Shown piece by piece: positions 1 through 8,094 of a DNA stretch of 24,871 bases. Location: NCBI GenBank assembly GCA_964369425.1, contig CAYJGW010000039.1:1-24871 (forward strand). Direction: 5' to 3'. Position 1 is the stretch's first letter. The number at the start of each line of letters is the position of its first letter. The stretch comes from CAUPWF01 sp964369425. Its GTDB lineage: Bacteria > Bacillota > Clostridia > Lachnospirales > Lachnospiraceae. The translations under genes and the position numbers were made by a program. Under the pieces are notes generated by a model. That model saw only the letters and a program-made list of their open reading frames with translations, was not told the origin of the DNA and searched no databases.

Positions 1-725
1 AAGATCTTTATCCCATTACCTAAAATCTGCTCTCTCATATATTCAACATTAGCATCTACTCCACCTGATACTACATTCACTTTTCCTTCATGATTTCCCC
101 AAGTGTAATACGTACCATATTTAGACGCTATCTCTCCAATATGTTCACAAGCAATATCTACTTCTTCTTTCGTGGTTCTCTCATCAAATAGGTCTCCACC
201 AATCAAAACAATATCAGGGTTTTGATCCTCTACTTCCTTACAATATTGCTCTATGTTATCCGCATTTAAAGTCACGCCAATATGTAAATCCGACATATAC
301 ACAATCTTCAAATCGTTTTCCATTTCTTTTTCGGTTGTAACTGTGTATTCAGTCGCCTGCACATCGTACCCTACAAACACTCCATGTATCATGACAATCG
401 CTGTAAATAAAAATGCTGGAATTCCTCCCCAGTGAATATAGCGGAATATTTTTTTATCACCTAAATACTTTCGACACACCACTTCTATTAAGTCAAAGAT
501 AATACAAAAAGCGAAGAAGTAGCCAGTCACCATCGTTACTGTTCCTAACGGGTTAAAAAAAGCAGTTACAATAATCACCACAATCCCTAATGCAAAACCC
601 CACTTTAACCATTTCGGTCTCTTTATAGAATAAAACTCAAATAATTTCCTAAAAAACCTATCTAAATAAAACCATCCACCAACAAGTGTAATTGCAACAA
701 TCAAGGAAAACAATAAATCCATCAT
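1..725 (-). CDS. Metallophosphoesterase, membrane-anchored (C-terminus outside window)
   Basis: Reading leftwards from an ATG at 725, an open frame of 241 codons runs off the window edge without a stop. Residues 1 to about 125 hold several hydrophobic membrane segments. They are followed by calcineurin-like metallophosphoesterase motifs: SDLHIG, then GGDLFDE, then GNHE. These are the metal-binding D-x-H, GGD and GNH(E) blocks of the family, and the remaining C-terminal histidine motifs would lie beyond base 1. The start is set by an AGGGAGG Shine-Dalgarno nine bases upstream; a second ATG follows immediately. The layout of N-terminal helices then a phosphoesterase domain resembles the YkuE/YaeI-like membrane-bound phosphodiesterases, whose substrates are usually unknown. 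It has its own promoter and is probably not part of the metal efflux unit upstream. The family call is firm; the substrate is unknown. Confidence 0.88.
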   Translation of the reverse strand, partial: MMDLLFSLIVAITLVGGWFYLDRFFRKLFEFYSIKRPKWLKWGFALGIVVIIVTAFFNPLGTVTMVTGYFFAFCIIFDLIEVVCRKYLGDKKIFRYIHWGGIPAFLFTAIVMIHGVFVGYDVQATEYTVTTEKEMENDLKIVYMSDLHIGVTLNADNIEQYCKEVEDQNPDIVLIGGDLFDERTTKEEVDIACEHIGEIASKYGTYYTWGNHEGKVNVVSGGVDANVEYMREQILGNGIKI

Positions 726-756
726 CTTTCGTACCCTCCCTATTTAACATTCCTCA

Positions 757-785
757 AGTTTAACAATTTCAATTGTTGGTGTCAA
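757..785 (-). promoter_or_regulatory. Promoter of the metallophosphoesterase gene, with internal palindrome
   Basis: On the minus strand a TTGACA (780-785) lies 17 bases from TAAACT (757-762), about 30 bases before the start codon at 725. The spacer is almost entirely a perfect inverted repeat, AACAATT-tc-AATTGTT on the plus strand (762-777). Such a palindrome between -35 and -10 would suit a dimeric repressor, but the regulator is not evident. Confidence 0.55.
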
Positions 786-794
786 CTCTTCCAT

Positions 795-1922
795 TTATTT
801 ATCATGCACTTGAAAGGATTCGCTATGAATTTTTTCCACTTTTCCCTTAATGCTTTTAGCTATACTCAGCATTAAGCTCACGAAAAACAGTATTGCGACT
901 CCTTGCATATACCACGCATCTCCATGCCCGCCTTCCATCTGCATTGCGACAAAGCCTTGTTGATCTACAAACTGTACCACAACATCTAATAATATACCAA
1001 ATGCGATAGCACATACTGCAACTGATGCAATATAAATCGATACGGTTTTCTTTCCCAAGCTCTTTACAAGCATAACTAGTGAAGCTGCATTTGTGACTGG
1101 TCCTGTAAACAAGAATACAAAGGCTGCCCCTGGTGATATTCCACTTAGAATAAACGACACTGCAATTGGAATCGATGAAGTGGAGCATACATACATCGGT
1201 ATCCCTACTATTAACATAATCAACATTGTGATAAATGGTGACGTAAACCCTAAGAAGAAGTTTTCAGGTATAATCGTTGTAATACCTGCTGCTATTAATA
1301 GACCTATAATAAAATGACCTGCAATCTCATCTAAGAATTCTCCAAACGCATAACGAAATACCTGTTCTACCTTACTTTGCTTCCTCGTACTCTTTACTTC
1401 ATGATGATGACCACATCCACATCCGCAACTCGTATCTTCTTCGTGGGGTGTTTCTTTCTCTCCTCCACAGCCACAACCACAACTGTGTGTACTCTCAGCA
1501 ATCTTTTCATCCTTAACCAACAAGTCTGTCATTGTTCCGGTTACTATTCCAGATACAAATGCTGCAACTGCTCGATAAATGGCAAATAATGGTCCCATCA
1601 TTCCATATGTAGCTATAATACTATCCACTCCCGTCTGAGGGGTAGACGTAAGAAAAGATGTTACCGCCCCTTTCGACGCTCCACTCTTCCCTAATTGTAT
1701 AGCGGTTGGAACCACTCCACAAGAACATAATGGTAATGGAACTCCGATAAGCGACGCTTTTACTACCGATCCTACTCCTCTTTTCCCAACTTGCTTTGTT
1801 ACCCATTCTTTTTTAACAAGTACATGTAAGATTCCTGTAAACACTAAACCAATCACTACATAGAAAGCCATCTCGATAAACAAATCAGATAAGTTCATAA
1901 AATAATTTCTAATAATTTCCAT
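795..1922 (-). CDS. ArsP / SO_0444-type heavy-metal efflux permease
   Basis: This 375-residue multi-pass membrane protein belongs to the permease family once called DUF318 (ArsP_1), which includes the SO_0444-type Cu/Zn and organoarsenical exporters. A conserved C-S-C motif (C66, C68) follows the first helices in the context PLPLCSCGVVP. A cytoplasmic loop at about residues 146-174 carries two Cys-Gly clusters (HSCGCGCGG and SCGCGCGHHH) separated by a short acidic stretch, an obvious soft-metal-binding segment. A second cluster of helices includes the conserved CSTSSIPIA segment. The start is supported by AAGGAG upstream. The gene begins 18 bases after the ArsR-type gene and shares its promoter. 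The DxH/HxxH site of that repressor points to zinc or cobalt more than arsenic, though the Cys-rich loop could equally handle copper. The substrate is inferred. Confidence 0.85.
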   Translation of the reverse strand: MEIIRNYFMNLSDLFIEMAFYVVIGLVFTGILHVLVKKEWVTKQVGKRGVGSVVKASLIGVPLPLCSCGVVPTAIQLGKSGASKGAVTSFLTSTPQTGVDSIIATYGMMGPLFAIYRAVAAFVSGIVTGTMTDLLVKDEKIAESTHSCGCGCGGEKETPHEEDTSCGCGCGHHHEVKSTRKQSKVEQVFRYAFGEFLDEIAGHFIIGLLIAAGITTIIPENFFLGFTSPFITMLIMLIVGIPMYVCSTSSIPIAVSFILSGISPGAAFVFLFTGPVTNAASLVMLVKSLGKKTVSIYIASVAVCAIAFGILLDVVVQFVDQQGFVAMQMEGGHGDAWYMQGVAILFFVSLMLSIAKSIKGKVEKIHSESFQVHDK

Positions 1923-1940
1923 TTCTTTCTCCTTTGCGTT

Positions 1941-2270
1941 TTAATGATGAATATGAGCCAAACCAATCGTTAATATATCTTGAATATGACCATCATCCAA
2001 ATCATAGAAAATATGATTTTTTTCTTTTCTTGTCTTTACTAATCCCTCTTGTCTCAAGAATCTCAATTGGTTGGATATTCTCGGTTGCGAAACCTCTAAT
2101 ACATTGGATAAATCATGTACACAGATTTCTCCCGCTAACATACAATGAAGAATCTTAATACGAAGCGGTTCACTAAATGCTTTAAATAGCAATGCCACTC
2201 TTTCTGCATCTGCATCTTTGACAAGTAATTCCTTAACATTTTTTTCTTTTACATAGTGTAGCTCTTCCAT
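1941..2270 (-). CDS. ArsR/SmtB-family metal-responsive repressor
   Basis: This 109-residue winged-helix protein has the ArsR/SmtB layout: EICVHDLSNVLEVSQPRISNQLRFL is the helix-turn-helix region and KTRKEKNHIFYDL the wing. The cysteine in the ELCVCDL-like position is present only once (EICVHDL), so the classical two-cysteine arsenic site is incomplete. The C-terminal helix carries D93, H95, H106 and H109 in the spacing DxH-x10-HxxH. This is the alpha-5 inter-subunit zinc/cobalt site of CzrA and SmtB. The protein should therefore be a Zn/Co-type sensor that derepresses itself and the permease. The start follows an AGGAGG box. It is the first gene of a two-gene operon whose promoter overlaps a perfect palindrome. 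Confidence 0.92.
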   Translation of the reverse strand: MEELHYVKEKNVKELLVKDADAERVALLFKAFSEPLRIKILHCMLAGEICVHDLSNVLEVSQPRISNQLRFLRQEGLVKTRKEKNHIFYDLDDGHIQDILTIGLAHIHH

Positions 2271-2284
2271 AATTCCTCCTTTTA

Positions 2285-2310
2285 ACTATATCACCACATA
2301 ATGATATAGT
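2285..2310. promoter_or_regulatory. Operator palindrome for the ArsR/SmtB repressor
   Basis: ACTATATCA, eight spacer bases, then TGATATAGT form a perfect 9+9 inverted repeat. It covers the -10 region and probable start point of the repressor/permease promoter. Position and size suit ArsR/SmtB operators, which are AT-rich imperfect 12-2-12 palindromes. Binding itself is inferred. Confidence 0.75.
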
Positions 2311-2334
2311 AATGCATCAATCTCTAATTGTCAA
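2306..2334 (-). promoter_or_regulatory. Sigma-A-type promoter of the metal efflux operon
   Basis: On the minus strand TTGACA (2329-2334) is separated by exactly 17 bases from TACTAT (2306-2311). The distance to the start codon at 2270 fits a short leader carrying the AGGAGG site. The operator palindrome overlaps the -10 box, which implies simple steric repression. Confidence 0.8.
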
Positions 2335-2387
2335 CAAAAAGATAACTACCTTGCAATAGATTTACTGTAAGGTAGTTTCTTTTTTTA
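2335..2387 (-). terminator. Terminator after the PHP gene (works in both directions)
   Basis: Arms AACTACCTT (2344-2352) and AAGGTAGTT (2369-2377) form a nine-pair stem immediately after the PHP stop codon. On the minus strand it is followed by TATCTTTTTG. On the plus strand it has an even better T-run (TTTCTTTTTTT). It closes the six-gene operon and insulates the metal efflux promoter. Confidence 0.8.
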
Positions 2388-3788
2388 TCGTATATAAATT
2401 GCACTTGTCATAAGTATCGGTTCTTCCTCTACAATCTCTATAATCATATACCCCTTCTCTAGTCGCAAGTCACTGATTAAACCATCACTGCTATAGGGGA
2501 GCTCCACTACTACTTTTCCATTATTGATAATGCGTACCTGTCTTGGTGTACATTGATTTTTCCCCCAAATTCTTTTATTTCCAGGCAGTCTTGTCTGAAC
2601 ATGTACTTGAATCGGTTGCTGTTCAATCGTATCCCCAATCTGATACGTTTCTCCCCCAGCCTTTATGCTTAAATCCAATTCTAATAATGCCGAAATATAA
2701 GTTCTACCTTCTCTAATTGCAATTTTCACATTTTCCTTCGTAAGATGCCCGTCTTTTAGTCCCACATAGGTTGCTGTAATCATAGGCGGTCTTTCTACAT
2801 CTGGTCTATGCCAATCTCTCCCTGCTGTAATTGCAAGTTTTTTCCCCTCGCTCAATAATTGGTGGTACCAATTTCTTGAGAGATGATTTTTCTCATTACT
2901 ATATGGATTATTCTGAGACCACATTTCAATATAGGAAATCAGATCCCAGCGTGTTACCTCAAACTCCCAATTCGATCCACAACTAATAGGTGCTCCCATT
3001 TCAAAAGGATGTGCTATTCCGCAAATTCCCTCTAGCTGCTTGATTTCTTCGAGAAACAAATCTATTTCATCTTTCTTTGCTTTTCTCCAATCGATATTCG
3101 CATCCAATGTCAACAGATGTCCCCAAAACGTGGTGCATTCCATCCCTGGCATTACAAAGATTTCATGCTCAATATTTCGTGGCATCCTTTCATAAGCTGT
3201 CATGGTATTATGATCTGTAATGCAAAATCCATCGTATCCATACTGCTGTACATCTTCATACAACTCTCTAGGTGCATAATCACCATCTGAGTGATAGGTA
3301 TGGGTATGCATCTCTAATGGTCGATACTCAATTTCTATTTTATTTTGTTTTTCTGCCTCAATTTTTATATTGTATATAATTTCTTCTGTCATTATTTCGT
3401 TTACATGTAATGTCATGCAATACTTTCCTTCTTTAGGTTTAAATGGACGAAATCCAGGAGATGGATTCTCCTCAGATATTGTATATAATTTCTTAGGAGC
3501 ATGTCTATGTGCGCATCCAATATTTTCCCCCTCACATTCCAAGGAAAATGTCACAAAATTCAGTAACCCTTCATGCATCTTATATGGCTTATCTGGTCGG
3601 TACTTTTGATAACAAGCCTTCACTTCTCTCAATATCAATTCTTCGTCTTCCATAACTTTAGGACCATACTCAATATGTACCAGTAGTGCATCTACCTCTT
3701 CTTGTCCTGAAAATACTAAGTCTATATTCGTATTTCTCTGCTCTTTTTTTATGATTACTTGTTTTTCAAGTATACAATGCTTACTCAT
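2385..3788 (-). CDS. PHP-domain metallohydrolase (CehA/McbA-like)
   Basis: The PHP domain occupies roughly residues 158-330 of 467. The metal-ligand blocks are all present: HTHTYHSDGD (H161, H163), TDHN (D192, H193), GMECTTFWGH (E217, H224), GIAHPF (H260) and AGRDWHRP (D325, H327). The N-terminal 155 residues are a predicted beta-rich domain with no clear motif, and a C-terminal domain of about 120 residues follows. This is the layout of CehA/McbA-family hydrolases, a group with phosphoesterase and amide/ester hydrolase members. The start is placed at the ATG at 3788, preceded by AAGGAG seven bases upstream, rather than at an in-frame GTG 18 bases earlier, where the AGGAG would lie inside the gene. 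It overlaps the MATE stop by eight bases, so translation is probably coupled. The substrate is unknown; sitting with a GDPD enzyme suggests a phosphodiester or related ester. Confidence 0.85.
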   Translation of the reverse strand: MSKHCILEKQVIIKKEQRNTNIDLVFSGQEEVDALLVHIEYGPKVMEDEELILREVKACYQKYRPDKPYKMHEGLLNFVTFSLECEGENIGCAHRHAPKKLYTISEENPSPGFRPFKPKEGKYCMTLHVNEIMTEEIIYNIKIEAEKQNKIEIEYRPLEMHTHTYHSDGDYAPRELYEDVQQYGYDGFCITDHNTMTAYERMPRNIEHEIFVMPGMECTTFWGHLLTLDANIDWRKAKKDEIDLFLEEIKQLEGICGIAHPFEMGAPISCGSNWEFEVTRWDLISYIEMWSQNNPYSNEKNHLSRNWYHQLLSEGKKLAITAGRDWHRPDVERPPMITATYVGLKDGHLTKENVKIAIREGRTYISALLELDLSIKAGGETYQIGDTIEQQPIQVHVQTRLPGNKRIWGKNQCTPRQVRIINNGKVVVELPYSSDGLISDLRLEKGYMIIEIVEEEPILMTSAIYIR

Positions 3789-5145
3789 GGGATAACTCCT
3801 TTTCACTACGCAAATGTTTCATTTGCCATTTTTTATTATAAAATCTACTTGTAAATATAATTGCTCTTAGCACCTCATCTAAAGCCATTGCAATCCATAA
3901 CCCTATAATCTGTAATCCCAGCGTATTACCAAATAAATAGCATCCTCCAACACCTATAATCCACGCGAACACTGTAGATACTCCTACCGGATACATAATA
4001 TCGTTGCATACTGGTAATATTCTACACATATTAACATTTACTGCTCGTCCTAAGGAACGAAGGATTTCAATTCCTGTTATCATCTTGGCCACTTGAATCA
4101 TTTCTATATCTGTAGTAAAAATCCGAAAAATTGGTTCTGTAAACAAAAACATTACTATCGCAATTCCACCTGCACAAAAAATCGATATCAACACTGAAAT
4201 TTTCACACTCAACTTTACTTCCCGATACGCTCTTCTCCCTATCTGATGGGATATGATTACTTGTGCGGCTCCCGATATCGCCTCTGCGCAGATAAATGAA
4301 AAGCTTGCTAACATATTTAGGTACACTCTTGCATTAATCATATAGGTTGCAAATCCATTACATATGAATTGAATGCAAACCTGCGAAATCCCATATGAGA
4401 TTGATTCTCCTGCCGTTGGAATCCCTAGTTTCAATACTTTTTTCAACTGTATTCTAGAAAAAAATCTTCCTTCTATTTCTTTATAATTCGGAAGTACTTT
4501 TTTGATAAAAATTATCGAAATTATAATTAATCCTAGCATTCGTGACAAAGTACTTGCTAGTCCTGCTCCAAATACCCCGAGTGCCGGTAGAGATGCTGCT
4601 CCGAAAATAAAGAAGTAATTGCCAAGAACATTGATTGCATTCATAATAATTGACACCGTCATAGTCTGTTTCATCATCCTTTGACTCCGCAAAAAAGATA
4701 AGACTGTTTGATATAGAGATTGAAATACAAGACCAACACTAATAATCTTCATATAGCTAGTTGCTTGTGCATACATCTCTCCTCTTATATTCATTGCTGT
4801 TAATATAATATCTCCAAATACAAACAATATAAAACTTACACTTGCACCTAGTATAAGACTGATTACTATCGAGGTAAAATAAGTCTCCTTAACTTGCTTT
4901 GCATCCCTTTCTCCTAAATATTTTGAAATCAATATTACAGAAGCAGATGAAGAAATAGAAAATGTAACTAATACCAATGAAACGATTTGATTTACATTCC
5001 CTATGGCACCTACGCCATCCACGTTAAACCATCCCACCATGACTTGATCTACATTTCCCACAAATAGTTGAAGAATTAATTCTATGTATATGGGAATTGA
5101 CAACTCAATTAATTGTTTTCTTACTTGCTTTTTAACTTGATTCAT
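3781..5145 (-). CDS. MATE-family efflux transporter
   Basis: This 454-residue integral membrane protein has about twelve hydrophobic helices and the two-fold repeat typical of MATE exporters (MatE domains at about 15-175 and 240-400). Recognisable pieces are the N-terminal LSIPIYIELILQLFVGNVDQVMVG segment and the second-half GIPTAGESISYGISQ region. MATE proteins export cationic or polar organic compounds using H+ or Na+ gradients. The start follows AGAAGGA. It overlaps the GDPD gene by 14 bases and the PHP gene by eight, so the three are almost certainly one transcriptional and translational unit. An exporter inside an uptake operon is unusual: it may expel a product or toxic by-product of the two hydrolases. 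That role is inference; the family call is firm. Confidence 0.9.
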   Translation of the reverse strand: MNQVKKQVRKQLIELSIPIYIELILQLFVGNVDQVMVGWFNVDGVGAIGNVNQIVSLVLVTFSISSSASVILISKYLGERDAKQVKETYFTSIVISLILGASVSFILFVFGDIILTAMNIRGEMYAQATSYMKIISVGLVFQSLYQTVLSFLRSQRMMKQTMTVSIIMNAINVLGNYFFIFGAASLPALGVFGAGLASTLSRMLGLIIISIIFIKKVLPNYKEIEGRFFSRIQLKKVLKLGIPTAGESISYGISQVCIQFICNGFATYMINARVYLNMLASFSFICAEAISGAAQVIISHQIGRRAYREVKLSVKISVLISIFCAGGIAIVMFLFTEPIFRIFTTDIEMIQVAKMITGIEILRSLGRAVNVNMCRILPVCNDIMYPVGVSTVFAWIIGVGGCYLFGNTLGLQIIGLWIAMALDEVLRAIIFTSRFYNKKWQMKHLRSEKELSHE

Positions 5146-5800
5146 ACATCTTCCTTCTCTGTTCCATCGAGTACTTTACACGATTCGTAGTGATATAAGG
5201 CACTCGACTTTGCATCAAGAAGTCAATGTCCTTTTCCTTATCCACTGTCCAACACGACAAAGGAATTTGTGCTTTTTGTAGACCTTCAATCAAAGAACTA
5301 TTCACCACTTTATAGTCTAGATTAAATCCTTTGCAATACGGATTTGCTTTCTTCTTAAAACGAAAAATTAATTCCTTCACCTCTTCTTCCGTAAATCCAT
5401 AGTTCTCATTTTGAACCATTGCATACTCTAATCCTACAAAATAATAAAATTTGCTTACACTGTTTAAATACTCTATATCGCTGATACCAGTAAAAAATAT
5501 ACGTTCTTCCATCTGTAGTCGTGAGGCAATATCTGCAACAACTTGCGTTACCTCTTTTTCTTTAATATCACAGTTCAAAACTATTTTTGTTTCTTTTATT
5601 CTCTCTAGTACCTCATCAAAAAGAATATACTGTTCCATCTGTGCTGTAATAAGCGGATCATGAGAAAGATATACGTTTCCTTCATACATCCTTACATCCA
5701 CTTCTAAAATATCTACGTTCAGTTCTATCGCTTTTTCTACATCTTCCCATGTTCCTGGCTTTGTATTTTCCAATCCAGCATGGGCCGTTATATATGTCAT
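5132..5800 (-). CDS. Glycerophosphodiester phosphodiesterase (GDPD) family, atypical active site
   Basis: A compact 222-residue TIM-barrel protein of GDPD/UgpQ size with no signal peptide, so probably cytoplasmic. The catalytic framework is visible: H7 in TAHAGLENT, E33 and D35 in ILEVDVR, H47 in LSHDPL, and CWTVDKEKD near the end, as in the usual xVWTVN block. Two departures stand out. The arginine of the normal AHRG motif is alanine (A8), and the PENT-type loop reads LENTKPGTWED. The paired acidic residue after the second strand is D78 (NCDIK) where Glu is usual. The fold and metal site are kept, but substrate choice may differ from glycerophosphodiesters. It follows the solute-binding protein by 77 bases, a stretch holding a stem-loop, and overlaps the MATE gene. 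Its placement recalls ugpQ at the end of the ugp operon. Confidence 0.82.
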   Translation of the reverse strand: MTYITAHAGLENTKPGTWEDVEKAIELNVDILEVDVRMYEGNVYLSHDPLITAQMEQYILFDEVLERIKETKIVLNCDIKEKEVTQVVADIASRLQMEERIFFTGISDIEYLNSVSKFYYFVGLEYAMVQNENYGFTEEEVKELIFRFKKKANPYCKGFNLDYKVVNSSLIEGLQKAQIPLSCWTVDKEKDIDFLMQSRVPYITTNRVKYSMEQRRKMYESS

Positions 5801-5826
5801 ATTTTTCCCTTTCTCCGCAAAACACT

Positions 5827-5856
5827 AGAGGAATGCCAGTAACGCAGCATCCCTCC
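5827..5856 (-). other. Intercistronic stem-loop between solute-binding protein and GDPD genes
   Basis: Minus-strand GAGGGATGC and GCATTCCTC pair over nine positions (one G-U) around a ten-base loop. No uridine run follows directly, so it looks more like an mRNA-stabilising or partial-attenuation hairpin. It would favour high expression of the binding protein over the downstream enzymes. Confidence 0.5.
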
Positions 5857-5877
5857 CCATTTTTGCTTTATCCCAAT

Positions 5878-7233
5878 CTATTGTACGGCAATCCATTCAT
5901 CCATTTCTTTTTGTGCTGCTTCTAGGGTACTCTTAGTATCATCCCCCCCCAAAACACTTGACTCAACTGCTGTTGTTAAGATACTTCTTCCTTGCCCACT
6001 TCTATAATAGTAACGAGGTGCCCATAAAGTTTCTAGCGTTTTAAACATCGCTTCTACATTCTCTTCCCCTTTTACGCCTTCTAATTCTAAAGCACTTTTT
6101 GTAACTGGCATTCCTTCTGCTCTTTGGTTGTTCCAGAAATATTCTGTAAAGAATTCGCTAGATGTAAACTTCATAAACTCCCAAGCTGCATCTTGTACTT
6201 CACTTGTTTTTGCAATTACAAATGGACTTCCTGCAAACATTCCTCCCATTCCTTCTTCTTCGTTGATAAATAGACGACTTACCCCGTAATTATCTTCGAT
6301 TCCTAGTGTTTGCACTGACTTTAGATTCGCTGGTGCACATCGCAAGTGTATTGCTATATTGTTATCTTCAGTTCCGAACAACTCTCCACCTTGTCCTGCC
6401 ATTACACCTTCAGGCGCATATTCATTTAAGGTTTTTAAATCTTCAATTGCTTGTACCATTGTATCGCTATCAAAGTTAACTGTCATCTCTGAAGAACGAA
6501 TTCCTTCTCCCCAAGTTCCGCCATAATACTCATTAAAGTTCATCACTGTATCCGCCGCATCTTTTCCTGTATAGAAGATACCGTAGTTTTCTTCACCTGT
6601 CTCAGGATTTGTTCCTGTCATCTGCTCGCTCTTTTCTAATATTTCTTCTAATGTTGGCTCTGCTGATAAGTACTCAACATCCCACTGATCAAAGATTTCT
6701 TTATCGTACATAATAAATCTTGTATCTCCAATAAATGGAAGTCCGTAAATCTCTTCTTGTGTATCTTCAGGTCCTGCTACTTTCCATCCTTCCACCTGCC
6801 CTTCTGTATATACCGACATATCGAAGTTATCCTCATCGATAAATGATTGAAGTGGTACTAACAAGTCTTGCTCTGCTAATGCACTGATTCCAGGCGCTTG
6901 ATATACATCTGCTTCTCCACCTATCATCATTGCTTGGGTTTTCTTCTGATAATCATCCCATCCCATGTAGATGAACTGCACATCAATCTCTGGGTTTTGT
7001 TTTTCGAATTCTGTCTCAACCGCATGCATTCCTGTCAACTTCTCTCCTGATACTGGATCAGTAAAATCTTCTTGCTCAAACCCTCCGATTAGTTGAACCT
7101 TTAGTACGGTCTTATCCCCTGATTCTTCTGTACTTACACTTGTGTCCTCACTTGCTGCTGCATTTCCACATCCTGTTACCACCACACTCATCATTGCCAT
7201 CGCTAATAATATACTTACTACTTTTTTCTTCAT
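5878..7233 (-). CDS. ABC transporter solute-binding lipoprotein, family 1
   Basis: This 451-residue extracellular binding protein has a lipoprotein signal: MKKK, a hydrophobic core, and the lipobox VTGC with C22 as the lipidated residue, then a Ser/Glu-rich linker. The mature part resembles family 1 sugar/glycerol-phosphate binding proteins (MalE, UgpB types). These share the early ETEFEKQNPEIDV block, the MGGMFAGSPFVIAKTSE region and a C-terminal tract ending in EAQKEMDEWIA. It lies 30 bases downstream of the second permease gene in the same operon. An AAGGA site lies upstream of the ATG. The ligand cannot be read from the sequence. The GDPD gene next to it makes a glycerophosphodiester or phosphorylated sugar as likely as a plain oligosaccharide. 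Confidence 0.9.
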   Translation of the reverse strand: MKKKVVSILLAMAMMSVVVTGCGNAAASEDTSVSTEESGDKTVLKVQLIGGFEQEDFTDPVSGEKLTGMHAVETEFEKQNPEIDVQFIYMGWDDYQKKTQAMMIGGEADVYQAPGISALAEQDLLVPLQSFIDEDNFDMSVYTEGQVEGWKVAGPEDTQEEIYGLPFIGDTRFIMYDKEIFDQWDVEYLSAEPTLEEILEKSEQMTGTNPETGEENYGIFYTGKDAADTVMNFNEYYGGTWGEGIRSSEMTVNFDSDTMVQAIEDLKTLNEYAPEGVMAGQGGELFGTEDNNIAIHLRCAPANLKSVQTLGIEDNYGVSRLFINEEEGMGGMFAGSPFVIAKTSEVQDAAWEFMKFTSSEFFTEYFWNNQRAEGMPVTKSALELEGVKGEENVEAMFKTLETLWAPRYYYRSGQGRSILTTAVESSVLGGDDTKSTLEAAQKEMDEWIAVQ

Positions 7234-7263
7234 CTCTTTCTTTTCCTTTCATATTGAAAATTC

Positions 7264-8094
7264 TTATTCACCTTTTACCCCACTCAATGCTATGGATTGA
7301 ATGATATATTTTTGCAAAAACAAAAATACAATTAACACTGGTACTACTCCTAAAAATGCTACTGCCATCGTACTTCCTGCCATTCTTGTTCCTCCCTCTG
7401 TTGAGAAAGAAGAAATAAATATCGGCACTGTTCTTGTCTCCTCACCTGTTAATACTACAAGTGGCCACAAAAAGTTATTCCAACTATCCATAAATTTCAG
7501 GATTGTGATTGTCGCTATAATTGGTGATGCCAACGGCAGATATACCTTCGTTAACACCGTAAATGGTCCTCCACCATCCATGTATGTAGCTTCCATTAAG
7601 CTATCCGGTAATTTGTCAAAAAAGTTTTTTGCTAACAGTAATCCAAATCCATCAATCATATTGGGTAAAATCAATGGTACAAATGTATTGGTCAAACCAA
7701 GTGCCGAAAACATTCTAAACATTGGTATCATTCTAGTTTCAAACGGAATCATCATCGTTCCTAATATAATAAGAAGAATCACGCTCTTTCCTTTAAACCG
7801 CCCTTTTGAAAGTGCATATCCCGCTAAAAGCACCGAGAAAAGATTTAATGCCACTGAAGCAATTGCTATTATGAATGAATTGGTATAGGCTGTCCACAAT
7901 CCCCCATTTTCTGTAATCAATTCTAAATTAAATAAAGAAAAATCTTGAATGATAAAACTAGGTGGGAATGGCGGATTAATATTTGCATACCGCTCAAGTG
8001 ACACTACTATCATCCATACAAATGGAGCTAGAAATATAATTCCTACAATTATTAGTATTGTAAATATTGATGTGTTAATTATTTTCTTTTTCAT
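7264..8094 (-). CDS. Sugar-type ABC transporter permease (MalG/UgpE type)
   Basis: This 276-residue protein has six predicted membrane helices and the MalG-type EAA loop (MEATYMDGGGPFTVLTKVYLPLASP, about residues 180-205), which docks onto the ATPase. The N-terminal helix plus the FVWMIVVSLERYANI segment is typical of the CUT1 permease family. Its ATG overlaps the stop of the upstream permease in an ATGA, with GGGAGCAAAGGA as the binding site, so the two permeases are translationally coupled. The pair has no ATPase gene in the operon; CUT1 systems in Firmicutes often share a distant MsmK-type ATPase. Confidence 0.92.
   Translation of the reverse strand: MKKKIINTSIFTILIIVGIIFLAPFVWMIVVSLERYANINPPFPPSFIIQDFSLFNLELITENGGLWTAYTNSFIIAIASVALNLFSVLLAGYALSKGRFKGKSVILLIILGTMMIPFETRMIPMFRMFSALGLTNTFVPLILPNMIDGFGLLLAKNFFDKLPDSLMEATYMDGGGPFTVLTKVYLPLASPIIATITILKFMDSWNNFLWPLVVLTGEETRTVPIFISSFSTEGGTRMAGSTMAVAFLGVVPVLIVFLFLQKYIIQSIALSGVKGE

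Noticed and set aside
856..1188. Minus-strand 110-codon frame inside the ArsP-type permease in another phase
   Set aside because: It lies wholly within the real gene and has no start signal; its content is a frame-shifted reading of membrane helices.
7301..7888. Plus-strand 195-codon open frame antisense to the MalG-type permease
   Set aside because: The minus-strand permease has clear family motifs, and the long antisense frame is a by-product of its codon pattern. It has no binding site or recognisable domain.
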